From a virus: a DNA stretch of 36,984 nt. The notes beneath the pieces are model-generated. The model searched no databases. It had not been told where the DNA came from and was given only the letters and a program-made list of their open reading frames with translations. The stretch covers positions 1 to 36,984 of the IMG/VR virus record IMGVR_UViG_3300005099_000047. One strand, 5' to 3'. Positions 21,691 through 28,168 of the stretch are shown here, piece after piece (within the stretch, counting starts at the first letter, position 1; every line of letters begins with the position of its first letter). A program made the position numbers and the translations under genes.

Positions 21691-21719
21691 ATTTTATTTT
21701 TTAAAAAAATCCTTGTCAA
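21691..21719 (-). promoter_or_regulatory. Leftward promoter (TTGACA-17-TAAAAT)
   Basis: On the minus strand, TTGACA (21719-21714), 17-nt spacer, TAAAAT (21696-21691). The predicted start (about 21684) is 8 nt before the ATG at 21676. Drives the operon 21676-19516. Confidence 0.75.
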
Positions 21720-22064
21720 GTCTTGATGTTTTTAAAATTTATGACATAACTAAAAACCGCGGGAAATATTAAAAATAAAAGCTTTTCACGAGGTAAAGGA
21801 AAAAATTTAAAAACTTTTTAACGGGACGGGAAAAAAACAAAAAGAACCACGAGCGAGAAATAAAAAAAAAGAAATAAAAACACGCGGGACGGCTTAAAGG
21901 GGAAAATTTAAAAAAGTTTTAAAAGTTTTTGACGCGGGAAAAAAAGGAGAGAAAGCAAGGAAAGGAAAAAGAAAGACCAAAGAGGGAAATTTTAAAATTT
22001 TTTTCACCTTTTAACGAGAAAAAAGAGTAAAATACAGCAGATTTCTTCTGTTATGTCAAGACTG

Positions 22065-22119
22065 GGGGAAAATCTGGGGAAAAGTTGGGGAAAAGTTAAG
22101 GAAAGAGCGGGGAAAAATT
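22065..22119 (+). repeat. Five tandem 11-bp iterons
   Basis: In register: GGGGAAAATCT, GGGGAAAAGTT (twice), AAGGAAAGAGC, GGGGAAAAATT. An 11-bp period places each G-run and A-run on the same helix face, which favours bending and arrayed protein binding, as in iteron origins. Confidence 0.75.
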
Positions 22120-22125
22120 TTAACT

Positions 22126-22176
22126 TTTAGAACCTGCACAAAACAAAAAAAACAATGAAAATTCTATTTAGAACCT
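22126..22176 (+). repeat. Direct repeat TTTAGAACCT
   Basis: TTTAGAACCT at 22126-22135 and again at 22167-22176, 41 bp apart, between the iterons and the long dyad. Could be further binding sites of the same control region. Confidence 0.5.
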
Positions 22177-22180
22177 CCTT

Positions 22181-22216
22181 TTTAATTGCACTTAATGCCT
22201 ATTAAGTGAAATTAAA
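22181..22216. repeat. Long imperfect dyad
   Basis: TTTAATTGCACTTAAT (22181-22196) pairs with ATTAAGTGAAATTAAA (22201-22216) at 15 of 16 positions around a GCCT loop. Operator or origin hairpin candidate. Confidence 0.65.
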
Positions 22217-22484
22217 GCCTTTTTTCTCGCTTTTTTTTTGCTTGTTTTGCCACAAATCTCGCAAAATGGCAAGAGGGGGGATTGGAACCCTGGCGCCTTT
22301 TGCCGTTGCGGGCGTTTTATATTTTTTCCTCTACCTTCTCCCCTCTCTTCTTTTTACTCTCTTTTTTTAAAAAAACACCTCACTTTTCAAAAAGTTTTAA
22401 ATTTTACCAACCCTGTTAAAAAACCCTCAAAATTGCCTTCTATTTGCCTTTATTTTGCTTTCTAAAAGCTCTACAAGTATAAAA

Positions 22485-23015
22485 TTACTTCCTCCTTTTC
22501 CTTTTTCTTCTATATGGCACTCCTATAGGTCCTCTTCTTTTTCCATAGCCTAAACCTCTCCCTGCTCCTTTGCTTCTAATTTTTCCACCAGGGCATTTCT
22601 TTGCCATAGATTTTAAAGAATTTTCTAAATTACGACCTTTTTCTATTTCGTCCATTATTTCAACGATTAAAAATCCAATTTGAGATGCAATTTTTTCAAT
22701 ATCTCTCTTAACACCTTCTAATTCCCAAAGATAACAATGACCTACTTCGTGTGCTAATCCTAATTTGATGAAATTCTTAGCTCCTTCTGTTAAACCTTCA
22801 GCAGTTAGTTTAAAGACTTTAGAATAAATAAGGAATTCAGCATAAAACTCTGAAGGGTTATAAAGTATTGAAAACTCTCCTCCGTCTTCATTTTCTTTTG
22901 CTTTTAAGTATTTAATTTGATATACGCGAATAAGTGGTGTTATTGAAATTATTTCTTTGATTACTTTTTCAATATACTTTTTCACTTCTTCCTCCTTTTT
23001 TTTCTTCTTTGCCAT
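22485..23015 (-). CDS. Zincin-like metallopeptidase with Gly/Arg-rich tail (176 aa)
   Basis: HEVGH at residues 89-93 in LGLAHEVGHCYLWELE is an HExxH zinc-protease signature. The N-terminus is Lys-rich. The C-terminus (about 140-176) is GGKIRSKGAGRGLGYGKRRG then a polybasic end. The fold could cut a virion or host protein, for example as a prohead-type or anti-host protease, or act only as a metal-binding scaffold. Alone on the minus strand next to the terminase genes; a box lies 24 nt before its ATG. Short for a full protease domain, so the activity is inferred. Confidence 0.65.
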   Translation of the reverse strand: MAKKKKKEEEVKKYIEKVIKEIISITPLIRVYQIKYLKAKENEDGGEFSILYNPSEFYAEFLIYSKVFKLTAEGLTEGAKNFIKLGLAHEVGHCYLWELEGVKRDIEKIASQIGFLIVEIMDEIEKGRNLENSLKSMAKKCPGGKIRSKGAGRGLGYGKRRGPIGVPYRRKRKRRK

Positions 23016-23039
23016 CTTTTTAAAAAAAACACTTTTCCA

Positions 23040-23046
23040 GACCTTT
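23040..23046 (-). promoter_or_regulatory. AAAGGTC box (minus), 24 nt before ATG 23015
   Basis: AAAGGTCTG in the 71-bp divergent region between the zincin gene and the terminase operon. Confidence 0.55.
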
Positions 23047-23050
23047 AAAT

Positions 23051-23079
23051 TTGCCTTCTTTCTATTTTAATGCTAAACT
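23051..23079 (+). promoter_or_regulatory. Promoter for terminase operon (TTGCCT-17-TAAACT)
   Basis: TTGCCT 23051-23056, 17 nt, TAAACT 23074-23079. The predicted start is at or beside the ATG at 23087, so the transcript would be leaderless. The same TTG is the false upstream start of the open frame. Confidence 0.6.
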
Positions 23080-23086
23080 TTATTTT

Positions 23087-23692
23087 ATGCCAGAGGAAAG
23101 CCAACAAGAAGAGAAAAAACAAAAAAATCAGTATTACATTCCAACGGATTATAATTACGGAATTCCAGGACATAAATATGTCTGTCCTGTTTGTGGGAAG
23201 GAGTTTGTGATTAAAAGGAAAGGGCAAAGGTTTTGTTCAAAGGAGTGTGCAGGTAAGATGTTGGGAGAGGTGTTTAGTAAAAAAGCAATTGAGATTGCAA
23301 AGAAAAATAATCTTTTCCAAAAAAGATACGTTTACAAAAGACTTTTACAAGCGGTTCAGTATTTTATGGAGTTTTTAAAAAATCCTGAACTTACTGATAA
23401 AGAGATTGCTTTAAAGATTAACCTTTCTCCTAAAACTTTAAAGCAGGTTAAAAAAAGTGAAGAGTTTGAATTGGTTAAACAAGAGATGATGAAGCACTTG
23501 CCTTCTTTGGGTGATATCTTTGGAGAAATGAAAAAAGTTTTAAATCAGGATAAAAACCTTGTTGCCAAACTCAAAGCAGCTACTACTTTTTTAAGGTTTT
23601 ATGGTTTTGATTTTTCAAGTAGGAAAAACCCTCCCACTCCTCCTAAAAGAGCTTCTATTTCCTTTAATTTAAACTTTAAGCAATCAAAATGA
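23087..23692 (+). CDS. Putative small terminase subunit with zinc finger (201 aa)
   Basis: The ATG at 23087 is preferred over the TTG at 23051. A Cys4-type zinc finger (CPVCGKEF, then FCSKEC) comes first. A helix-turn-helix-like segment (TDKEIALKINLSPKTLKQVK) and a helical C-terminus follow. Directly precedes the large terminase with an ATGA overlap, where small terminases normally lie. Small subunits recognise the packaging start and regulate the motor. A zinc finger is an unusual addition. The call rests on position and the HTH. Confidence 0.65.
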   Translation: MPEESQQEEKKQKNQYYIPTDYNYGIPGHKYVCPVCGKEFVIKRKGQRFCSKECAGKMLGEVFSKKAIEIAKKNNLFQKRYVYKRLLQAVQYFMEFLKNPELTDKEIALKINLSPKTLKQVKKSEEFELVKQEMMKHLPSLGDIFGEMKKVLNQDKNLVAKLKAATTFLRFYGFDFSSRKNPPTPPKRASISFNLNFKQSK

Positions 23693-25203
23693 CTGAAAAA
23701 GATTTAATCAAAGAGTTTCAAAGTTGGGGCAAAAGGTGGCTCAAAGGGGAAAAGATTGAAAATTTTGGAGTTGTTGATGAAAAAGGAGAAACCAAAGTTA
23801 TAAACTTTACTCCTTCTCAAAAAAAGTTTGTTAACGCTAAAGCACAAATTGTTTTGGGAATTGGTGGAATGGGTGCAGGTAAAACCTCTGCTTTAAACAT
23901 TAAGGCTTTCCTTTTAGGAATGTTTTTCCCGCGAAATTTTATCTTGGTAGTTAAAAAATATTTTAGAGATGCTTTAAGGTCTTTCTTGCCTGAATTCTTT
24001 TCCCTTTTCCCTCAAAATTTTTTTCAAGTCAAAAGAGGTGGAGAGGAAATTATTTTTCCAAATGGCTCTCAAATGCTTTTAATGGGTCTTGATGCTTTGC
24101 AGTCTCCTTCAAGAGCAGAAAGGGAAAGAGGTATCCAAAGAGTTAAAAACCTTCCTTCCTTGGGAGCGGTAGTGATTGACCAAGTTGAGGAAATTGATGA
24201 AAGGGTTTTTAGAATGCTTCGTGCAAAGTTAAGAAAAAAAGAAGTTCCTTTTAGGCAAATTGTTTGCACTGCTAATCCTGTTGATTTTTGGGGCTATGAG
24301 TATTTTGTTGAAAGACCCTCTGTTAAAAAGCTTGTGGTTCATTTTTCTACTGAAGAAAATAAACACAACCTTCCTGAAGAGTTTGTTCAAGACCTTTTAG
24401 ACAATGACGAAAACTTTGTGAGGAGATTTTTTTTTGGAGAATGGAAAAGGGAACTCTTTTTAGAAAAAAGAGTTTTTGAAGGGAAACACTTGGAGAAGCA
24501 AAAAGTTTTTTTGAAAAAACCTGTTGAGGTTGTAAATGGGATTAAAATTTTTGTTAGAGCTCATCCTTCTCATCAATACTACATTGGCATTGACCCTTCA
24601 GAAGGATTTTATGACCCTTCAGCTATTGAAGTAATTGATGTTCAAACAGGTGAAGAGGTGGCTACTTTTTGCGATTTTGTTTCTCCAAAAGCCTTGCTTG
24701 AAAAAACTCTCAAAGTAATAGACCTTTACACCACTTTTTGTCCTCCTTTTTTAATTCCTGAAGCTAGAGGAGGCGGGACTGCCTTGATTGAAGGTTTAAG
24801 AGACAAAGGATTTCATAGGATTTATGAAAGGGAAAGTTATTCCTATGTAGAAAAGAAGAAAACTAAAAAGCTTGGGTTTGCGATTACTTATGCAACAAAA
24901 AAGCTTTTAATTCAGAAGACTGAAGATTTATTAAGGAAAAACTATTTAAAAATTAGAGACCCTGAAACTCTTAAGCAGATGGAAAACTTTAAGTATAAAG
25001 ATGAAGCGAAAAGGAGCGGGGCAGCTGCTCCAGTAGGGCAACACGATGACAGAGTTTTTGCCTTAATGTTAGCCCTTTTCCCTCTAAACATTGGAGACAT
25101 TATAAAAGAAGAAGTTGACAATATACAAAAACTTATACAAAATGAATTAAAAAAGGTTTCAAAAGAAAGGTCTTTCAAGAAGATTTATTTGGGCTGGAAA
25201 TAA
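23689..25203 (+). CDS. terL: Terminase large subunit (ATPase-nuclease packaging motor, 504 aa)
   Basis: Walker A LGIGGMGAGKTSA (56-68), Walker B AVVIDQVEEI (160-169) and coupling motif CTANP (193-197) form the ATPase. The RNase H-like nuclease follows with YIGIDPSEGFYDPSA (Asp302), IPEARGGGTA (Glu358) and GQHDDRV (Asp453/Asp454). The length is normal for TerL. It docks on the portal and pumps DNA into the prohead, cutting the concatemer. The Walker B reads DQVEE rather than the more usual DE(A/F). Which end type it generates cannot be told from sequence alone. Confidence 0.96.
   Translation: MTEKDLIKEFQSWGKRWLKGEKIENFGVVDEKGETKVINFTPSQKKFVNAKAQIVLGIGGMGAGKTSALNIKAFLLGMFFPRNFILVVKKYFRDALRSFLPEFFSLFPQNFFQVKRGGEEIIFPNGSQMLLMGLDALQSPSRAERERGIQRVKNLPSLGAVVIDQVEEIDERVFRMLRAKLRKKEVPFRQIVCTANPVDFWGYEYFVERPSVKKLVVHFSTEENKHNLPEEFVQDLLDNDENFVRRFFFGEWKRELFLEKRVFEGKHLEKQKVFLKKPVEVVNGIKIFVRAHPSHQYYIGIDPSEGFYDPSAIEVIDVQTGEEVATFCDFVSPKALLEKTLKVIDLYTTFCPPFLIPEARGGGTALIEGLRDKGFHRIYERESYSYVEKKKTKKLGFAITYATKKLLIQKTEDLLRKNYLKIRDPETLKQMENFKYKDEAKRSGAAAPVGQHDDRVFALMLALFPLNIGDIIKEEVDNIQKLIQNELKKVSKERSFKKIYLGWK
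25166..25172 (+). promoter_or_regulatory. AAAGGTC box, 30 nt before ATG 25203
   Basis: AAAGGTCTT within the terL 3' end. Longer spacing; may be chance. Confidence 0.3.
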
Positions 25204-25457
25204 TGGCTAAACTTCCTTTGCAAAAAATCAAAAAAGCAATTAAGAGAAGAGGAACTGAAGGGAGTTTTAGAGCTTGGTGCAAAAGACACGGATTTTCAAA
25301 AGGAGGAGCAGCTTGTGCTAATTATGCTTTGAGGCAATACGAAAAAGGAAAAGTAAGTGAATCTATAATGAAGAAAGCAAGAACCGCTTTGGCTTTTGCT
25401 TCCGCAAGGAAAAAACGCTCAAGGAAAAAGAAAAAAAGAAGGAGAAGGAAAAAATAA
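25203..25457 (+). CDS. Small polybasic protein (84 aa)
   Basis: The first base overlaps the terL stop. The N-terminal domain reads RGTEGSFRAWCKRHGFSKGG, then ACANYALRQYEKGK, a compact helical module I associate with small phage head-region proteins. The tail is polybasic (RKKRSRKKKKRRRRKK), matching that of the 19130 product. Likely DNA-binding and packaged or acting during packaging; inference. Confidence 0.65.
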   Translation: MAKLPLQKIKKAIKRRGTEGSFRAWCKRHGFSKGGAACANYALRQYEKGKVSESIMKKARTALAFASARKKRSRKKKKRRRRKK

Positions 25458-25468
25458 AAATTTAAATT

Positions 25469-27217
25469 ATGGAGGAGCATCAAGATATTCTCTCCTTAGT
25501 TAGAGGAGAAATTGAAGACTTTTACAAAGCCTACATTGACTTTGGTGGAGGATATACTTTTAAACAATATGAAGTAATTGAGAATGTTTATCGCTATTTG
25601 AACCAGATGTTTCTGGAAAACATTAAAGACGATGAGGGAATTGAAAAGCTTTTTTATGATGTTATTTCTTGGAGATGTGAAATTGCAACCAAAGAGATTG
25701 ATATTGATTTGAAGGACATCCGAGTAGTGGCTGAAGAAGCTTCTCCTTGGTATGCTTTTTGTATTGAAAAACTTTTAAAACATTACCTTCAACAACCACT
25801 TTTCAATGAAAAAGATTTCTCCCACTTTTTGAATGAAATTGGAGAAAAATATCCTTCTTGGGGACACATTGTTGTTAAAAAAGTTCAAAATAAAATTTAT
25901 CCTGTTGATTTAAGAAATCTTGTTTGCGACCCCACTGCTCCTTCCTTAAAAAAATCAAACTTTATCATTGAAAGACATTTCTATACCCCTTTAGAGTTTC
26001 AAAAGCTTCCTTTTCCAGAAGAGAAAAAGCAAAGAGTTTTGTCTTTATATAAAGAGGGAAAGACTGCCATTTTTAAAGGCAAAGGATTTTATTCTCAAGA
26101 GACAGGAATGATTGAAGTTTGGGAAAGGTATGGTCTTTTACCTGAAAGTGCTTTCGGGAAAAACTCTACCAATCCTGTTCTTACTCATTGCATTAGTAGT
26201 TTTGGTTTTAATGATAAAGAAGAGGTTTTTGGAATTATGCTTTCTGAACCAGAAATCGTTGATGAAATTCCTTACAAAGAAGTTAAATGGGAAGAAGTTG
26301 AAGGTAGATGGCTTGGAAGAGGACTTGTTGAGAAATCTTTTGGTCCTATCAGGAGAATTAACGAGATTATGCATCAGAAAAGAAAAGGTTTTTTATGGTC
26401 TACAATAAGAGTTTTCCAAACTCGGGATACTGAAGTTGAAAGCAATGCTTTGATTGATGCAAAAGATGGAGAGATTTTAAAAACTCCAGGAGGAAGGATT
26501 GAACCTGTACCAATGGAAAGCAGAGATATTTCTGCATTGGAAATTGATAAACACGATTGGGAAACCTTACTTGATAATCTTACTTTCTCTTATGACATTA
26601 TTAAAGGAGAGAAAATTCCTGCTAAAGTTCCTTTAGGGACAACTATTTTAAGAAGAGAAGCAATTTCAAAATATTATGGCTACAAAAGGGAAAAACTGGC
26701 TTTGTTTATTAAGGAAATCCTTTATGATTGGGTTTTACCTGAAATTGAAAAAATGAATAAAAAAGAGTTGGTATTTAGTTTAAATGGTATTTCAACTCCT
26801 GATGAACTTGAAAGTTTTAAAGAAGCTTTTATAGAAGAAGAACTTAAAGAGAGAATTATTGAATATGTTGATGAGCAGGGTGAAGTTCCAAACGAAGAGG
26901 CAATAGAAGTTTTAAAAAAGGATATTGAAAAAGATTATTTTGAAGGCGGGACTACAAGTTTGATTGTCCCACCAAACTTTTTAAAAGAAGCAAGATTTAA
27001 GATTGATGTCAATATTACAGGTGAAAGGGTTGATGTAGCTGCAAGACTTGATGCTTTGCAAGTAGTTTTGCAAACAATTAGTTCTCAGAAAGAAGCTTTG
27101 AAAGATAAAAGAATTAAAAGGCTCATTGGAGAAATGCTTCAATTGCTTGGAGTTCCACCTTCCTTGTTAGAGGAAAAACCTCCTGAAAAATATGAAGAAA
27201 CTCCCGAAAAAGCTTGA
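25469..27217 (+). CDS. Portal protein (582 aa)
   Basis: Size, order (TerL, small protein, portal, scaffold, coat) and content fit a podovirus-type portal. It has an N-terminal helical region, a central beta-rich clip/wing (VRDLR-like VDLRNLVCDPTAP), a long stem-helix area (GLVEKSFGPIRRINEIMHQK), the IIKGEKIPAKVPLGTTILRR segment, and a C-terminal acidic part. The portal is the dodecameric ring at the capsid vertex through which DNA passes. Confidence 0.82.
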   Translation: MEEHQDILSLVRGEIEDFYKAYIDFGGGYTFKQYEVIENVYRYLNQMFLENIKDDEGIEKLFYDVISWRCEIATKEIDIDLKDIRVVAEEASPWYAFCIEKLLKHYLQQPLFNEKDFSHFLNEIGEKYPSWGHIVVKKVQNKIYPVDLRNLVCDPTAPSLKKSNFIIERHFYTPLEFQKLPFPEEKKQRVLSLYKEGKTAIFKGKGFYSQETGMIEVWERYGLLPESAFGKNSTNPVLTHCISSFGFNDKEEVFGIMLSEPEIVDEIPYKEVKWEEVEGRWLGRGLVEKSFGPIRRINEIMHQKRKGFLWSTIRVFQTRDTEVESNALIDAKDGEILKTPGGRIEPVPMESRDISALEIDKHDWETLLDNLTFSYDIIKGEKIPAKVPLGTTILRREAISKYYGYKREKLALFIKEILYDWVLPEIEKMNKKELVFSLNGISTPDELESFKEAFIEEELKERIIEYVDEQGEVPNEEAIEVLKKDIEKDYFEGGTTSLIVPPNFLKEARFKIDVNITGERVDVAARLDALQVVLQTISSQKEALKDKRIKRLIGEMLQLLGVPPSLLEEKPPEKYEETPEKA

Positions 27218-27458
27218 ACAAATTATTTTAAGAGAAGATTTTGAAGAATTTTTGAGAATTCTGGATGAGTATTTAAAAGATTACTTTGATATTAGTGATG
27301 TTGGTACTTTACCTTCCGAAGAAAAGATTCCTTTGGAGAAAGCTCTACTTGGGAGAAGAATTGCTCTTGATATTTTGAAAGAAATCTTTGGTCGTTTAAC
27401 AATTCGACGGGAAAATCTTAAAAAAGCCTTGACAAAAAAAAAGAGAGATTTATTATAA
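27192..27458 (+). CDS. Small hypothetical head-region protein (88 aa)
   Basis: Overlaps the portal gene by 26 nt. Helical and charged (LEQIILREDFEEFLRILDEY), with a Lys-rich end. Sits between portal and scaffold; possibly a head assembly factor. The promoter for the scaffold lies in its last codons. Confidence 0.65.
   Translation: MKKLPKKLEQIILREDFEEFLRILDEYLKDYFDISDVGTLPSEEKIPLEKALLGRRIALDILKEIFGRLTIRRENLKKALTKKKRDLL
27429..27456 (+). promoter_or_regulatory. Promoter for scaffold/coat (TTGACA-16-TATTAT)
   Basis: Perfect TTGACA (27429-27434); TATTAT at 27451-27456 (16-nt spacer), with TATAAA at 27454-27459 as an alternative at 19. The predicted start near 27463 is at the base of a small hairpin. 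Confidence 0.6.
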
Positions 27459-27460
27459 AA

Positions 27461-27478
27461 GTGGTGGACAAAACCACC
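27461..27478 (+). other. 5'-end hairpin of the scaffold mRNA
   Basis: GGTGG (27463-27467) pairs with CCACC (27474-27478) around ACAAAA; GTGGT/ACCAC is an alternative register. Since the promoter predicts a start within or beside it, this would be a 5'-terminal stem-loop, a known way to protect abundant phage mRNAs. Confidence 0.5.
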
Positions 27479-27492
27479 TAAAAAAATGAGAA

Positions 27493-28071
27493 ATGTTTAT
27501 GGAAGAAGAACTTAAAAAAGAATTACAAGAAGAGCTAAAAGAAGAAGGACAACCTACTGAAGAGAAAACTCAAGAAGAATCAAAAGAAACAGAGAAGGTT
27601 GATTATAAAAAAGCTTTTGAAACTACTTTGTATCAAAAAAAGAAATACCGTGAAGAGGCAGAAAGGTTGAAAAAACAATTAACTGAAATGGAAAAAAAGA
27701 TTGAAGAATACAAAAACCTTATTGAGAAATCTGAAGATGCAAAAAGAGAACTCGAATGGAAAGAGAAGATAGAATTTTTAACCAAACATAGAGATATAGA
27801 CCCTGACTTTGTAGAAGAAATTGTTTCTCCTTATGCAAAAGCAAAAGGAATTAGTTTGGAAGAAGCTTTAAAAGATTCTTTGGTAAAAACCGCTCTTGAG
27901 AAAAAACAAGAAGAAAAAGCAAAAGAGAAAAAGACTTTGCCTCCTTCTGGAAAAGTAAGCATTGCAGGTAAAAGTTTAGGAGAACTTACAAGGGAAGAGA
28001 TAAGAAAACACTATCCTGAATTGAAGGACGAGATTATTTCTAAGTTAAGAAGACAACCTTTTATAAAGTAA
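27493..28071 (+). CDS. Scaffolding-like protein (192 aa)
   Basis: Very acidic N-terminus (EEELKKELQEELKEEGQPTE), central coiled coil (QKKKYREEAERLKKQLTEME), basic C-terminal helix (IISKLRRQPFIK). This order, directly before the coat gene, is classic for scaffolds, which template the prohead and then leave. ATG 27493 or 27499 may be the start. Confidence 0.78.
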   Translation: MFMEEELKKELQEELKEEGQPTEEKTQEESKETEKVDYKKAFETTLYQKKKYREEAERLKKQLTEMEKKIEEYKNLIEKSEDAKRELEWKEKIEFLTKHRDIDPDFVEEIVSPYAKAKGISLEEALKDSLVKTALEKKQEEKAKEKKTLPPSGKVSIAGKSLGELTREEIRKHYPELKDEIISKLRRQPFIK

Positions 28072-28100
28072 TAAAATAAACTATTTTGAACTAAAGTGAA

Positions 28101-28130
28101 AAAACTCTCTCTTGGAAGAGAGTTTTTTTA
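28101..28130 (+). terminator. Intrinsic terminator between scaffold and coat
   Basis: ACTCTCT (28104-28110) pairs with AGAGAGT (28117-28123) around CTTGGA, followed by a run of seven T. The A-run before it makes it work on both strands. It is the only clear classical terminator in the window. Confidence 0.85.
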
Positions 28131-28139
28131 TTTTGGTTC

Positions 28140-28146
28140 AAAGGTC
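28140..28146 (+). promoter_or_regulatory. AAAGGTC box, 22 nt before coat ATG 28169
   Basis: AAAGGTCGT immediately after the terminator. The coat gene has no Shine-Dalgarno sequence, so this is the main candidate signal for its expression. Confidence 0.6.
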
Positions 28147-28168
28147 GTAATTTTTAAAAAGCAGAAAA

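Larger units (their letters stand above)
21677..22484. other. 808-base non-coding control region; candidate replication origin
   Basis: Longest gene-free stretch. From about 21757 to 22117 the + strand is strongly purine-rich. CGCGGGA occurs three times (near 21758, 21883, 21933), with ACGGGACGGG near 21831. Three related AT motifs of the form GGAAAATTTAAAAA...TTTT occur near 21797, 21900 and 21985. Iterons (22065-22119), a long dyad (22181-22216) and a GC-rich patch (22268-22314) follow. It lies between a leftward operon and the packaging genes. No credible ORF. Confidence 0.6.

Noticed and set aside
22255-22345. A complete tRNA gene on the minus strand
   Set aside because: A T-loop-like sequence is present, but the T-stem has only three good pairs and no matching 5' acceptor strand, anticodon arm or D arm can be placed.
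22238-22465. 75-aa + strand open frame in the control region
   Set aside because: No start signal, biased T-rich composition; it reads through the GC-rich patch and poly-T tracts.
22365-23040. Similar T7/A7-ACAC-ACTTTTC stretches near 22365 and 23019 flanking the zincin gene as a mobile-element border
   Set aside because: Similarity is short, gapped and A/T-dominated; no target-site duplication or transposase is present.
2476-28146. AAAGGTC as an ordinary Shine-Dalgarno site
   Set aside because: Usually 19-28 nt from the ATG, far beyond normal spacing, and true GGAGGTG sites at normal spacing occur in the same genome.
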